Shown here: positions 21,795-33,243 of the stretch, in pieces | Position numbering within the stretch: the first letter of the stretch is position 1 | How the letters are laid out: the number at the start of each line of letters is the position of its first letter | Assembly: GCA_964016985.1 (NCBI GenBank) | Contig: OZ024827.1 | Location: forward strand, 114,036,411-114,100,410 | DNA length: 64,000 nt | DNA from: Anodontia alba | Lineage: Eukaryota > Mollusca > Bivalvia > Lucinida > Lucinidae | Reading direction: 5' to 3' | Made by a program: the position numbers and the translations under genes | Notes under the pieces: model-generated | Seen by the model: only the letters and a program-made list of their open reading frames with translations | Databases searched by the model: none | What the model was told of the DNA's origin: nothing

Positions 21795-22509
21795 AAACTT
21801 AATATTATGCGGCAGGCTGCATGCCTAGTTGTCAACCCAATCATTGTTGATGGCTATGCTTCACTCTTTAATTGCACGACGGCGGTTCGGGCCTCAGACT
21901 AAATGACGGCCTCTTCGTAAAACTTTAACCAGTGGGTTGGGGCTTGACGATATGTTTTTGGCTTGGCCCGCCGTGGTTCAACTATTCGTTTTCATTTTCT
22001 CTGGCATACAGTAGAATTAGCCATGAGTACTCGTCTTTGTTTATTACAGTGATTAATTTGATTTTTATTGTTTTGCTTTGATGCATTGACTGAGTTGGGA
22101 GCCTTTATGCGAATCAAATTTTTATGTATTTCTGTACTAAGAGTAGCATCGGGACCCAGGGTGAAGTTAGCTAGCTGTAAAAGTGCTTTAAACCCCACGG
22201 TGGTTTGCTCTACCGACCGTTCTAAGGCGGTGGTCCCGGTGTTAGTCTTACTCCTTGTTGCTTTGTGGTTTATTCTACGGGGCGATTTGTTGTATGTCTT
22301 TCCGTGTGTCATTTTGTTCTTGTGTTTACAGTCCTTTTAGTATTGCGATTACCTCGCTTGGGGAAGAGAGAACTAATCTTAGTGCTTTTCGTACTTTTGT
22401 TCGGTTTGTGCTTGTTTAGATTTCTCGGTGTCCTCTTCCTCTTGGGGTCTGGGAAGGGCTGCGGTTTGTGATTGTGGCACTCCCTGGGCTTTTCTCTTAC
22501 CTCTTTTTT
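21795..22509 (+). mobile_element. Retroelement 3' end, copy D
   Basis: Coding remnant 21,801-21,902 (NIMRQAACLVVNPIIVDGYA, then SLFNCTTAVRASD and TAA), followed by the shared 3' UTR and a TTACC(T)n terminus at 22,499-22,509. It is very similar to copy A over the whole overlap but lacks the C-rich insertion. The stop directly after ASD is probably the original one, because copy A reads through to a later TAA. Confidence 0.8.
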
Positions 22510-22783
22510 AAAAAAAGAAAGTCTGTCAAAAATTATTGACTAGCTTATATAACAATCGCCTACTTGATCTTGCATATGCTATTTGTATTAACCCTTATCA
22601 CACAAGCAAATTTCTTGTGATATGTCAGATTAGAGAATTGCATTGGCAGAAAAAAAAAGATGTGAGGAAAAAAGGAGATTATGACTTATTCAAACATTTA
22701 GTCCCACATCAGCCTGTGCAGCTACATATTCTGATCATCTGATCAGGATTTGCACGTTCAACATGTTCTCCAGTAATCAAATT
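22510..22783. other. No recognised feature
   Basis: AT-rich spacer; the 68-codon ORF 22,536-22,742 is not protein-like. Confidence 0.5.
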
Positions 22784-22961
22784 AAGAAATAAATTATTCC
22801 AAACCGTGCTCAAATGCCTAAGATAAAGCACAGTGGAGTTTTGGTTGCACCCATTTGAGCACGAGCGAGCGCAGCCAGCGAGTGCTCAAATGGATACAAC
22901 CCAAACTCAAATGTGCTTTATCTGGGGCATTTGAGCACGGTTCGGAATAATTTATTTCTTT
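22784..22961. repeat. Large inverted repeat
   Basis: Outer arms: 'aagaaataaattattcc' with 'gtgctcaaatgcc' (22,784-22,820) against 'ggcatttgagcacgg' with 'ggaataatttatttctt' (22,926-22,961). Inner arms pair 'cccatttgagcac' with 'gtgctcaaatgg' around a 'gagcgagcgcagcc' loop. A foldback or MITE-like element without coding content. Confidence 0.8.
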
Positions 22962-23242
22962 TCTAACACCCCTCATTGAGCAAGTTTTGCATAAATGATT
23001 TTGTTTTTATTGATTTTCATTATTATTTTTATTATCTGACTTCCCCTTTGGTAGTAGACAATACCTCTTAAGCATTACGTCACGCGGTTACGTAGTTACA
23101 AGGTTCGATGACGAATATTCAAAATGGCGGATTACTTATGCGAATCAGCTGACGGTGTAAAATATAAACGATTTATTAATATAAAAACTTAAATCCTGTG
23201 TTCATGAAAGAATTGCAAAATGCATGAAATTTGAGTGCCGCG

Positions 23243-23610
23243 AAGAGGAATACTAACCCTAAAATAAAATAACTTTTCAAAGAGAGAAGCAATAGCCACT
23301 TCAATGCATACTAACCAGTACAAATCCACTTGGGGTGGGCCCGAATCATGTATTTCTAAACTTAATACTTCCAGGAATTATGACTTGCTACGAACAATCT
23401 TATCCAAACTCTTTGTAACCCCAATACTGAATCTACTTTAAGAGGAATACTAACCCTAAAATGAAATTACTTTTCTTAAGACAAAGGCAATAGCCACTTT
23501 AATGCACGCTAACAACTAGTACAAATCTACCTTGTACCTCCATGAATTATAATTTTCCACAAATAATCTGATCCAAACCCTTACCCTTACTACTGAATTC
23601 CGCGCAAGAG
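23243..23610 (+). repeat. Two direct copies of a roughly 207-bp unit
   Basis: 'agaggaatactaaccctaaa' occurs at about 23,243 and 23,451. Each is followed by 'aatagccact', 'agtacaaat', 'gaattat' and 'ctgatccaaac'-like blocks. A degenerate third start is at about 23,604. The upstream region 22,962-23,242 contains 'attcaaaatggcgg' but no supported gene. Confidence 0.6.
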
Positions 23611-23889
23611 ATGTGTTTACTCTAAAAGTTAATTACATGTACGTTGTAAAATATGACAAGTTTATCGGGGTTAGTAATCCTCCTATTTTTTTTTAACGAA
23701 CCAGCCGATAAAGGTTACAGCACAGTGATAAAATCATATTCAGAGGAAGAAGGGCCTGGGGATGAAAACGTAGGGTGATGCCATCTGCATAATTGTACAA
23801 GCTACCTTTCAAAGTAAACAAAATACATCATTTATGTACAAAACATATAAAAATGGTTCTAAATTTTATCCCTGCAGAACACATTAATG

Positions 23890-24382
23890 AATATCTGCCC
23901 ACAGCTATGAAAAAAAGAGCACCGCAAGCGGGTGCCAACGCTTGGCTGCTATTTGACATTAAAATTAGGTCAAGGTCACCAAATTCCTTTCTAGAATGAA
24001 GACCCTCCTAATTATGCTAAATACCAAACAAGACCAGAATCTATCCAGTGGTTCTGGAGATATAGCAGTGAAATCCATTTTCTGAATGATCAAAGTTCCA
24101 TGGTGACCTTGAAAATTAGGTCAAGGTAACCAAATTGCTTTTTGCAATGGAGACTCTCCCAATTATGCTATATACCAAACATAATCAGAATTCATCCATC
24201 AGTTCTTGAAAAATCACAGTGAAACCATTTTTCAACAAAATTTCTAAGTCGAAAAAGGGGCATAACTGTGCCATAAATATTTAGAGGGTTACCTCTCCTA
24301 CTGGTATGAGTTCCCATTTCCATAAAAAAACAACTAGTCCGAGTTTCAAGTAAATATCTTCAGTAATGACAGATATTACAAA
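23890..24382 (+). repeat. Dispersed 'aaggtcaccaaa' repeat, left part (target of the hAT-like insertion)
   Basis: Two diverged units contain 'aaaattaggtcaaggtcacc' (about 23,960) and 'aaaattaggtcaaggtaacc' (about 24,113), with 'ctatataccaaac' in between. The sequence breaks at 24,382 and resumes at 26,480 with 'attacaaaatgtccaag', ending in a 'cacgacgacgacgcagacg' segment as in the element at 6.9-7.0 kb. Confidence 0.6.
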
Positions 24383-26479
24383 CAGACCTGTTACCGATTA
24401 CATACAAATGTATTCGATTACAATTACAATTACTTTGTAATTTCATGATTACAGATTACAATTTCAATTACATTATTCCTGAATGTAATCAATTACAATT
24501 ACAATTACATTTACAATTACTTTCTTGTTGTTCTGTGTTTAAAAAAAAATTCTAGTTTAAATTAATAATCTGTTTTATTGTTCTTTCAAAGCTTCATGCA
24601 TGGCATGCTATATCTTCTGACAAGATGTTATTCATATTCTTTATACTATATATTCATTTTTTCTATGATATTCCATTTACTATACATTTTCTATGACGTA
24701 TGGTTATTTTTTACTCTTCCTCTTGGTACCATGAGCTGGTTCAAAGACTTATAGTGCCTGGCTTTTGTTGTACTCCCTGGGGTGCAATATAATTCTGTCA
24801 GGCTGTTCATCTTAAGCATTGATATATAAAAATGAAAACAATAATGGAATTAAATCAAGTTTTCATCTGTTATAAATAAGTTTAATTTGCATAAGCAGCA
24901 TTATTAAGCTTCATGGAACAAAGGAAAGAATCCCTTCTCTATCTAAAATGTAGTGTGGTGGCTGATCGGGTGTGTGTGGGGAGGGGGGGGGGGGGGGCAA
25001 AAAATCAATCTTTGCCTGGGGCTGTAAAGTTTAAAATTTGCAGTGAATAAGTTTTGTTAGGACATTGCTTTACCTGTCAGTAGACCAGATAAGAGGAGTA
25101 AATTGCTGATAATTGAAGGATAATTTTCCTTATCTTTCAATGAAAACATATGTTGTGGGTACTCATTTGAACTGTCTCGTCAAGATGGTTCAAATGAGTA
25201 CCCACAACATATGTTTTCATTGAGAGATAAGAAAAATTATCCCTGAAGTATCACTAATTTACTCCTCTTATTTGGTCCTCTGCCTGTATGAAAGAACCAG
25301 CTCAAAACCTGTCAGTGTCCTCAGGCAATATGTCAAAACTTAACACAGATACTTTACAGAAGGGCCAGTTTTTAGTAAATGCCATAAATAATTCAAGTAT
25401 TTGGATACTTGATAAATAGGTCTATGCAAACAATGAAGAAAAAATACATCAGGGTCTACATCCTTTCAAATTCAAATGTCATTGTTTAGATGCAGAAATA
25501 TATGACAAGACCACACTCCAACTATAAATTATGACAGGTCAACTTTAGCCACTTAACAATTGTCCAAATGTATATAACTTTTACAGTAGGTCATCTGACA
25601 TGAGAGACATTGTTGACAGCATGCACACAATAAACATGAAATTATATAAGTCAGTAAGTTGCTGTAAAAACACTAAAATTTTCATTTTCCATATTACATG
25701 TGTGGAGACAGTGAAGGCTCTGGTGGGACTGCACAGATTCAAAGCTGCACCTGAAATGCCTCTTTTGGCACATGCCTTTACCATTATCACATGAATTAGT
25801 CAATTCTGATCTGGATCTACATTTTTATAACTTTAATATTCCAAAGATAAGAAACGTTAATTCACTATCAGTCTATCACTATTTCATAAAATATCTATAA
25901 TGGTGGCTAGTAAATTAAACAACCTACATATATACAATCTGCTTTTCACACATTTCTTGTAACTAATTGGCATGTACAGCAGCTTCAAAGAAAACTACTT
26001 TAAGTAATTAAATGTTTGCCAATTTAATTACTTTGATTATTTGCTAATCCATATCAGCTAATCCATGTGTGAAACTTCAATTTCCTTTGATCTCGAAGAT
26101 GTATTTTTTAAATTTTCTTTTATCTCAAAGATGTATTGATTGTTTTAAACAAACCAATACAGAGTCATTAGGTCATTAAATGTATACAAATTAAAATAAT
26201 TATCTCCAATATTCTTGTTTTTTGTCAAGTTGTCATACCAGAAATGATTTTTTTTTCAATTCTATTCCTTCTGACTTATTTTATTTAAATATCCATATTG
26301 TAATCGTATTGTAATCGTCAAAGTAATCACGATTACAGGCGGTTTTGCAATGTATTCGATTACAATTACAATTACTTGTAATCATAAAAATCAACGATTA
26401 CAGATTACATTTCGATTACTCAAAACTTGTAATCGATTACATGTAATCACGATTACTGATTACAATTACAACAGGTCTG
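24383..26479. mobile_element. hAT-like non-autonomous transposon, 2,097 bp, with perfect 8-bp target duplication
   Basis: 'attacaaa' at 24,375-24,382 is repeated at 26,480-26,487. The termini are 'cagacctgtt' (24,383-24,392) and its reverse complement 'aacaggtctg' (26,470-26,479). Directly inside both ends are dense iterations of 'gattacaattacaattac' in opposite orientations (about 24,395-24,520 and 26,298-26,470), the kind of subterminal repeats that hAT transposases bind. Joining the flanks restores the older repeat without a gap. Only short ORFs such as 25,600-25,794 occur inside, so transposase must come from elsewhere. A palindrome lies at 25,083-25,280 and a G-run at 24,980-24,997. Superfamily assignment rests on the 8-bp duplication and end structure. 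Confidence 0.8.
25083..25280. repeat. Foldback element nested in the hAT-like element
   Basis: The ends 'gaccagataagaggagtaaa' and 'tttactcctcttatttggtc' are inverted repeats. The core is a long hairpin containing 'gtgggtactcatttgaac', which resembles 'gtgggtactcgttagaacc' of element P. Total arm length is about 95 bases with a few mismatches. Confidence 0.75.
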
Positions 26480-26580
26480 ATTACAAAATGTCCAAGTTTT
26501 TGCACCACGACGACGACGCAGACGAGGCCAGAGCTATGACAATACCTCATCGTTTTCTTCGAAAACAGCCAAGCTAAAAA
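26480..26580 (+). repeat. Dispersed repeat, right part beyond the hAT-like insertion
   Basis: Continuation of 23,890-24,382. It ends in 'cgacgacgacgcagacgagg' and 'cttcgaaaacagccaagcta', the terminus type of the gagct-family elements. Confidence 0.55.
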
Positions 26581-27240
26581 TTACCAACTTTTATCAGCAT
26601 TACAATTTATCCTCTGCAGAGAGTTTTTTTTCTTCTTCTTCTTCTTTTACCCCAAAACCTGTCTTGTATCCCTAAAATTGGAGTCTCTACTTGTATACTC
26701 TGCTGTACACTGGAAGTATTTACTGACAGTTTCAAAATGCAGTGGGAACCTTGTTTATTCTCTGTTTTCTGTTGAAAGTTACTTCAACTTTCCATTAACT
26801 AGCAGTACATTCCCACTGGACATACCCTAGACTGACAGCCTGTACACAATGACATACTGTGGGGCAAGCAGTCAAAAGCCAGTCACACACGACTTACCAA
26901 ATTACCAGAATACCTGTGAAAAATACAGGAATACCTGTGAAAGACACATATTGAAGACACCATTAGTGGCTTTAATTAAGATATGTCAACAGACAGATAA
27001 AGGGAAAGTCTTTTAACTTGTAACCACAAATAATTTGCAAACTGTCTTTGAAGTGCTACCTTTTGAAAACAATTTGTCCACACAGTTTGCTCAGGTCGGC
27101 CTGGTTATAGGACAAAATTGGAAGTCTCATGGTTAAACCTTCTTTCTTTGCTTTTTCTTTTTTTTTCTATGTGCTAATTCTTTTATTTGCCTCCCTTGCT
27201 GTTGATTTTCTCAACCTGTATGAAAATTAATAGGCTTGCT
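26581..27240. other. No recognised feature
   Basis: AT-rich sequence with duplicated 'ccagaatacctgtgaaaaat' / 'caggaatacctgtgaaagac' at 26,905-26,945. Confidence 0.5.
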
Positions 27241-27334
27241 GTTTTTGTTTTTTGTTTGTTTGTTTGTTTGTTTGTTGTTGTTTTTTTTTTTTTTTTTTTT
27301 TTTGTTTTTTTTTTGTTTTTGTTTGTTTGTTGTT

Positions 27335-27371
<37 letters not shown>

Positions 27372-27392
27372 TTTTTTGTTTTTTTCCAACAG
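27241..27392. repeat. T/G low-complexity tract
   Basis: Long T-runs broken by 'gtttg' and 'gttgttg'. It generates open frames on both strands (lysine- or phenylalanine-rich) that are not genes. Confidence 0.9.
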
Positions 27393-27574
27393 ATATCTGA
27401 CAGACAGTCATTGTTTCCCTTAGAGGAGACACTCAAGTACTGGGTGCAAATCATCATTTTTTCTGAGAAAAGAGCAAAACAGTACCTTAGCGCTTAATTT
27501 GCGAGATAGCAGTTTGCGCATCAAAACATTTATCACTGTTTCTAAGTCCTAGAGGAAAACACACTTCTGTTTGT

Positions 27575-28525
27575 TAAATTATAGAGTATTTTGTCGTCAG
27601 AAATGCATATGAAACTGGCATATATTAAACAAAAAACAGACTCATATCAGACACCGTAGAGAAAGAGGGAATGAAACTTGTTAGAGAGGACAGAGAACAT
27701 GGAAATTTGGAAAACACTTTCAGGACAATAAGAGTATCAAGACATGCGACCAGTGAACAGTGAAGACTCAGACATTCTTTTAATGCAAGGCCAGTCAGAT
27801 TTTGCCATTTGTGGTGACAAACGGAGAGATTACAAATTTCTTGTTAACTACATCACCGTTTCGGTGAAGGTTTAAATATGTTCTGTTGCATCTGATCTGG
27901 GTCTTCACCTCAGGCCTGTCTGTCCGAATAAGATGAGTAAGTACAGAAATTCAATCAAATCGAACCCCTTTAGAAATCATCCTGGGTTTGCCCCTGATTT
28001 ATAAAAAAATGCTGTGTTGTAAAATTCATTATCAAGGCATATACAATTAGCTCCCTTTAAACAGTAAAACCTAAAGAATGAGGGCCTTAGCCCGCATTTA
28101 CCAGGGCATAAATAAATAGTAGTACCGTTATTCTTTTATACTATCTATGGATTGAGAACATTATAATAACTGAAATAAACAGAAAATGCAAGTCACAAAG
28201 CAATATTGCCCTTGCCCCGCATGAAGAAACCAAGTGCTCGTAGCATTAATGTCACCTGGTCATGGTGGGAAACTACTTCGGGAGAAAAACAAACTTAATT
28301 TATAGAGCCTTTTCTTGTCAGAAATGCATATGAAACTGGCATGTATTTATATTTAAAGAACTTAAACATTGGGACAGACAGGCCTTTGCAAACAATGTAG
28401 ACCCAAATCAGAAGCCATAGAGAACAAGGGAATGAAACTAACTTGGAAGAATAGTGATCATGAAAATTCAGAAAACACTTTTAGGACAATAAGACCTGTG
28501 TGACCAGGGAATACTCAGATCAGCC
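27575..28525 (+). repeat. Direct repeat, two copies about 730 bp apart
   Basis: 'gtcagaaatgcatatgaaac' followed by 'tggcat' occurs at about 27,597 and 28,318. Both continue with a 'cagacc/cagact' block, 'gaatgaaact', 'aaaacactttcaggacaata' (27,714) or 'aaaacacttttaggacaata' (28,473). The spacer 27,790-28,300 holds no gene. Confidence 0.55.
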
Positions 28526-28600
28526 TGCAAATCAGTCCTCGCTGTTCGCATGCGCTTTTTTGGCCTCTGGGCTTATCAAGATCATCCTCCGGAGTATCAC

Positions 28601-29062
28601 AGTGGGGAATCCACGTGACCAAATGACTGGGTTTGTTGCTTTCAGCTCCGCTTCAGGTAAGTTTTTTTAATATCTTGATTTATACTTGATGGAATTTTTT
28701 CAAATAAAGGCCAGAGTAAGTAGAAAATCAAGCTCTTTGGGGTGGTGTCAGCACTGTTCTGTAATCTGTTCTGATTCTTGAGAACATTCGGAGAATGTTT
28801 TTCGTCAAAATTCATGCATTGTCTTGTTGACCCAGACTGACAGCAATATCATTCTTCAAATGTTCTCGAGAATGAGATCAGATCACAGAATAGCGCTTAC
28901 ACCGTCAGAAAGAGCTTCATTTTCCGCGTAATCTGCACTTTATTTCCACAACTTCCATTTGATATGAATAGAGATATTCTAAAAAATCCTACCTAAAGTG
29001 GAGTTAAAAATAGTAACATACCCTGTGTACTTTGTCATTTGGTCACATGGATTCCCCACAAT
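28601..29062. repeat. MITE-like palindromic element, about 460 bp
   Basis: Terminal 'gtggggaatccacgtgacca' and 'tggtcacatggattccccac' are inverted. Inner arms 28,728-28,805 and 28,850-28,920 (including 'gttctgattcttgagaacat' against 'atgttctcgagaatgagatc') extend the palindrome over about 70 bases each. No coding sequence. Confidence 0.7.
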
Positions 29063-29144
29063 GTATATGGATTTCTACATTAAAGCCAGTATTGGTTTCT
29101 TCAGTAGATGTCTTTCATAGGTATTCCTGAATTTTTCATTATTC

Positions 29145-29352
29145 CAGTATGCAGATCTGGCAGGGATGGTGTAGAACCAGCAACATCCAGATAATGCCAG
29201 AAACCAATAACTGTCCTTCTTGAATAAGCAGAAGACAGAACGGAGAGAATGACCGTATAAAATATTTCATGATCAACCTCCATGGCAGGGATAGGATCGA
29301 ACCAGCAACATCCGGATACCTGGTGGATGGGCGTACAAATGAGCCACCCAAA
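29145..29352 (-). repeat. tRNA-derived SINE-like fragments
   Basis: On the minus strand 'gggtggctcatttgta' resembles an A box and 'ctggttcgatcctatcc' a B box, separated by about 35 bases as in tRNAs. A second, diverged B-box region ('gctggttctacaccatcc', minus strand) lies about 135 bases downstream on that strand, so two SINE fragments may be tandem. I do not predict a functional tRNA. Confidence 0.5.
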
Positions 29353-29712
29353 GACCTATAAATTCACAAGCTGACCAGCACATAGTGCCAGCAGAAAGTC
29401 TTAGTAGCACCTATAGGAAAATGCCGGTGCAATATTGCATCTGCTAATCAACAACGATTTCAATGTGTGTATTGAAAATCCTTTAAGGTAGAGATGTCAT
29501 TAAGGAGAAGATTTTCATATTGATACATTGATAGTAATTATCGCATGAGTACATCAAATCAATAATCTTAAATATTTCCTTCTTAATATGATAATGTTGA
29601 TGTTGAAATCCCAAAATTATGTTATTTAAACAAGTTTTAAGACATGAAGGTATTTGAGCCTCAAGTTTTTTTCAAAAGATAGTTCTTGCAAAATTGTTAT
29701 TTTAATTTAACA
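29353..29712. other. No recognised feature
   Basis: AT-rich; nothing seen. Confidence 0.45.
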
Positions 29713-29767
29713 CTTATAAGAGTAATGGTATCACAAATAACACATCCTGTATATTTACTGAGACAGC

Positions 29768-30013
29768 TTTATTATTAGCGTAGCTTAATACAGATCTTGG
29801 TTTACTCTGTGTGCTGATCAATATTCCGACATAATCTCCATGTGACAGACCATTATACCCTGGATTACTGACTGATACACTGGGTAAGAGTGTAGCTAGG
29901 TCTTTATATTCAAGTATATTATAATGGTCAAGTATCAACAAATCATCAATCTTGACCCTGTCAGTAGAAAATAATGTACATTTTATGCTGTGAATTGTGT
30001 CCGCTAATCAATC
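29768..30013 (-). CDS. Candidate internal exon of an unidentified host gene
   Basis: Minus-strand frame open from about 30,013 to 29,714. It reads IHSIKCTLFSTDRVKIDDLL, then ILDHYNILEYKDLATLLPS, then GLSHGDYVGILIS. The composition is more protein-like than neighbouring chance ORFs: alternating hydrophobic residues and few low-complexity runs. A 3' splice-site-like 'tgattgattgattag' precedes it and a donor-like 'gtaaatata' follows the codons for NNKAVS near 29,768. Alternatively, translation runs to the TAA at 29,714. I do not recognise the family, no partner exon was found in the window, and it could still be chance or an unrecognised transposon. Confidence 0.25.
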
Positions 30014-30679
30014 AATCAATCAGTGATATGGAGTTGTCTTATGCCATTTTAGATTGCGTGTGTATTTTTGAATTTGCAATTGCTATATGCCAGTCACTGG
30101 CTCAGTGATTTATTTACAATTTTATACCCATGCGTCCCAGGACTTGCTTGGGCTATATAAAGTGAGTCCTACTAGAAAATCATTGCGTCCATTACAGAAT
30201 TTTCCACTATAACTTTGTGAGTCCTGGGACTCGCTGAGATCTAAAATGTGAGTCCCAAAGCAAAAATGTGAGTACGGGACTCGGGATGCACAGGTAAAAA
30301 AAATCACTGCTGGCTTACAGTGTAATTCTCTGCTTAATATGTGAATGTCTGTTTATAAAGGGTAAAGTTTCCTGAAACTTATATGGAGATTTAAACATTT
30401 GTATATTTCTCAGAATGAAAATATAGACTTTCCAAACAATTCTACACGGCGGGTATAAATACTGATGTCGGGATTCAATCATCTAGCACTTGTTTCTCCC
30501 GGAGCTCCTGCTAATTGTTGCAAGGATAAAAGTAAGAAAATAAACCCAATGGTCGGTATTATTTATGCCCATCTAAACTATTTGCTTACAAATCTTCCCA
30601 TTGTTTATTTAAATGGAAAATCTTGAAAACAATTCATCTTCAGTCAAACAAAACAATGTCAACGTAACGCTTTCAGTAT
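30014..30679. other. No supported gene
   Basis: Contains 'gggtataaatac' at about 30,451 followed by a short open frame from ATG 30,467 and a donor-like 'gtaagaaaataa' at about 30,532. This might be a promoter and first exon, but the evidence is too weak to call. The 29,998-30,020 'aatcaatcaatca' tract is a short microsatellite. Confidence 0.35.
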
Positions 30680-30681
30680 TG

Positions 30682-30682
30682 A

Positions 30683-30711
<29 letters not shown>
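30682..30711. repeat. Poly-T tract
   Basis: About 28 T, directly before 'actttcgttttcaccggaag'. Could be a reversed poly-A tail. Confidence 0.8.
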
Positions 30712-30714
<3 letters not shown>

Positions 30715-32085
30715 CGTTTTCACCGGAAGTCATGTTGTGCTATGGCATTATGGCTACTGGAATAACGCTAATTCATCGTTCGTGGCTGCAGATTTATACT
30801 ACATAGTAACTGGTTAACATCAAATTAACTTCGAACGATTTCACGCTAAAAAGAAAAAATATGAATCATATGCAGGAATTCTCGTACTACAGGTACTAAT
30901 CCGCACTAATCGGTCCCTTCTGTGACGTCACAGCCTGTCGGTAGTTCTCAGACAGGTAATAGTGTGGAAATGTATAGAATTATATAGGAGCCCATCATTT
31001 AACGAATAAAATCATTTATTTTCAGTAATACAAGATATTATTATAACCTCGCAATAGTTAGAAAAATGTATCTGCTTCAATTTGATACCAAATTTGTTGA
31101 AATAAGATAAATTTTAAAATGGCCCAGATTGTAATGAATGCTACAAGGGTTTTTCCTTATTAAGTCTTTGTATTTTACAACAAAAATGAAAAATAGCCTT
31201 GATTCAATCGCCCAAAAGTCATATTTTTTAAAATTTCTCCGTTCGCTATAACCTCTCATTCGATAGATCGATTTAATATCTATAGTTACGTAGTAAAATA
31301 TTGAATAAATTATTTTTTTAAAAATGGCCCACAGGTTGCAGAATATAGCTATATTTGAAAAATGCGGAGCGAAAATGTGTAATGATTACACAGACGCAGG
31401 TCTTGTGTACACATGATACTAGAATGCATTGCAAAAGAGGTTGTAAGAATTGGAAAAGAAAAAAGAAATTGATATCCAGTGATAGTATTATAAAGATTAT
31501 TTAGCTTCAAAAAGGAAAACAAAGATATATATTTATAGTAAAATAAACTTATTTACTTAATTTTTGTTTATGTCGAATTATGTTTTTATTCGGCAACTTA
31601 TTGAAGCTTTAATGAAAATTTGATATAATTACTTTTGACCATAGGAAAACTACAAACTGCTTAATTACTTGTTTTTTGTTTGTTTAATGACGAAAAAACA
31701 TGCTTTGTCGGGATACAAGAAAAATGCCTAAATGCGCGGCCATTCTTGCGACATTTTCTTAATAACAATTACTGCTAATGAGTGCCAATTATGTCCTTAT
31801 CTTGACGAAAGAAAACAACGAAATCACTTTTTACATAACTGACATATATGCTTATGCGCAATTTTAATTGCACAAACAGAATCAAATCCAACATTTGAAC
31901 TTTTTGCATAAACTAGCACTTTAATTGACACGATTTGCTCATTTTAGATTCCTGTACATAAATAAAGACTAAAGTACATGGTTCATAATCATGGCTTCAT
32001 CGAGTGCGAGTGCGTGCGTGTACAAAATAAATTTGACTATAAAAAACTGAATGAGGGTGAGGCTCTCTCTCTCTCAAACGTTGTT
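30712..32085. other. No recognised gene
   Basis: AT-rich. A consensus ETS-like 'accggaagt' at 30,721-30,731 is the only regulatory-looking string and is unsupported by a gene model. Confidence 0.45.
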
Positions 32086-32089
32086 CCAT

Positions 32090-32230
32090 AAATCTGTGAA
32101 TAACACGAGTTTCTCCAAATAAAAGCAGCACTAAATATGACGTGCAACCATTGTAGTTCCAGATCAGCATGTACATACATTTTTTCTCTGATAGAATGTG
32201 CAAGCTCTATTCATCATGCGGTGTTAAATA
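32090..32230 (+). repeat. Dispersed direct repeat R, copy 1
   Basis: 'ccaaataaaagcagca', 'caaccattgtagttccagat' and 'cagcatgtacatacattttt' recur at 33,680-33,800 with small deletions. Confidence 0.65.
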
Positions 32231-32404
32231 TGTATATTTAAAAAATAATTTATAATATTAAAAAAAATACATTAAAACAAAATGATAATTGATATTATTT
32301 TCAGAAATAATTATTGTAGTTATCTTTAGCTGTATATCATAATTCGGAAAATAAATAATCCTATGCTTGTCCTATTTTGTTTCATAAAATGGTTCTCTAT
32401 CCAG

Positions 32405-32655
32405 GAAATTGAATACATAATGATACTAATGATATTATTATTATTATTATTATTATTATTTACTACTACTACGACTATTATTATTATGTTGTACATCACT
32501 ATTCCGAAGAATAAATATTATTATGCTGGTCATATTCATGATACTAATGATATTATTATTATTATTATTTTTATTATTATTTACTACTACTACTATTATT
32601 ATTATGTTGTACATCACAATTCCGAAGAATAAATATTATTATGCTGGTCATATTC
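32405..32655 (+). repeat. (ATT)n/(ACT)n microsatellite with duplicated flank
   Basis: Two (ATT)n(ACT)n tracts, each followed by 'gttgtacatcac(a/t)attccg' and 'aagaataaatattattatgc', form a tandem duplication of about 116 bp. A partial third flank lies at about 32,341. The 89-codon ORF 32,363-32,632 is repeat-derived. Confidence 0.85.
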
Positions 32656-33243
32656 GAAATGTTTTATTTGTAAAATAGCCACATGGATAGTTAATACTAT
32701 CGTACATGTGAATTTTAGGGGTAAAATATTGCTAATTACCGTATAAACCCTATTAGACACATTAAATTCCATCATACTGAAATTTGATCAAGTCCGTTTG
32801 GCTACCTGTTGACACAGCTTATACCTGCTATTTGGGTGGCAAACAGTGTAGACCTTGATAAGATACTCTCTGATGTAATGTCTGATCAGGGTCACTGCCT
32901 TTTGTTATGGTGTGTTGATCAGAATCCTGAGGTTAAATACATTTAAACACTTTCTCAGTCAGATTCAATAAATTGTTCACACCTTTTCAAACATTACCCT
33001 AAAGGCAACTGTTTCAAAAACAAACCAGGGATACCAGATGATTCGATTCTACTCTTTACAACTTGCCCTATCTTTTTAACAAGGCCATTCTAGAACCAAT
33101 TGATTTGTCTAAACATTGCTGGGTAAGTGTAAAATAGTGTAGACCTAGCCTTGCCCAAGGCTTAGAAATATACATATATATTTTTTGGCTTATTGAGCTC
33201 TGTGGCTAGTCTATAGATAATATGGTCTGGATTCTCCAATATA
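32656..33243. other. No gene; decayed MITE at 32,835-32,910
   Basis: 'gcaaacagtgtagaccttga' and 'aatgtctgatcagggtcac' are arms of the 'aaacagtgtagaccc' family. Confidence 0.5.

Noticed and set aside
27183..27497. Lysine-rich and phenylalanine-rich ORFs on both strands
   Set aside because: Pure translation of a T/G homopolymer tract.
30451..30540. Promoter with TATA box and first exon
   Set aside because: 'tataaata' and a donor-like site are present, but the spacing to the ATG is too short and no further exon is visible.
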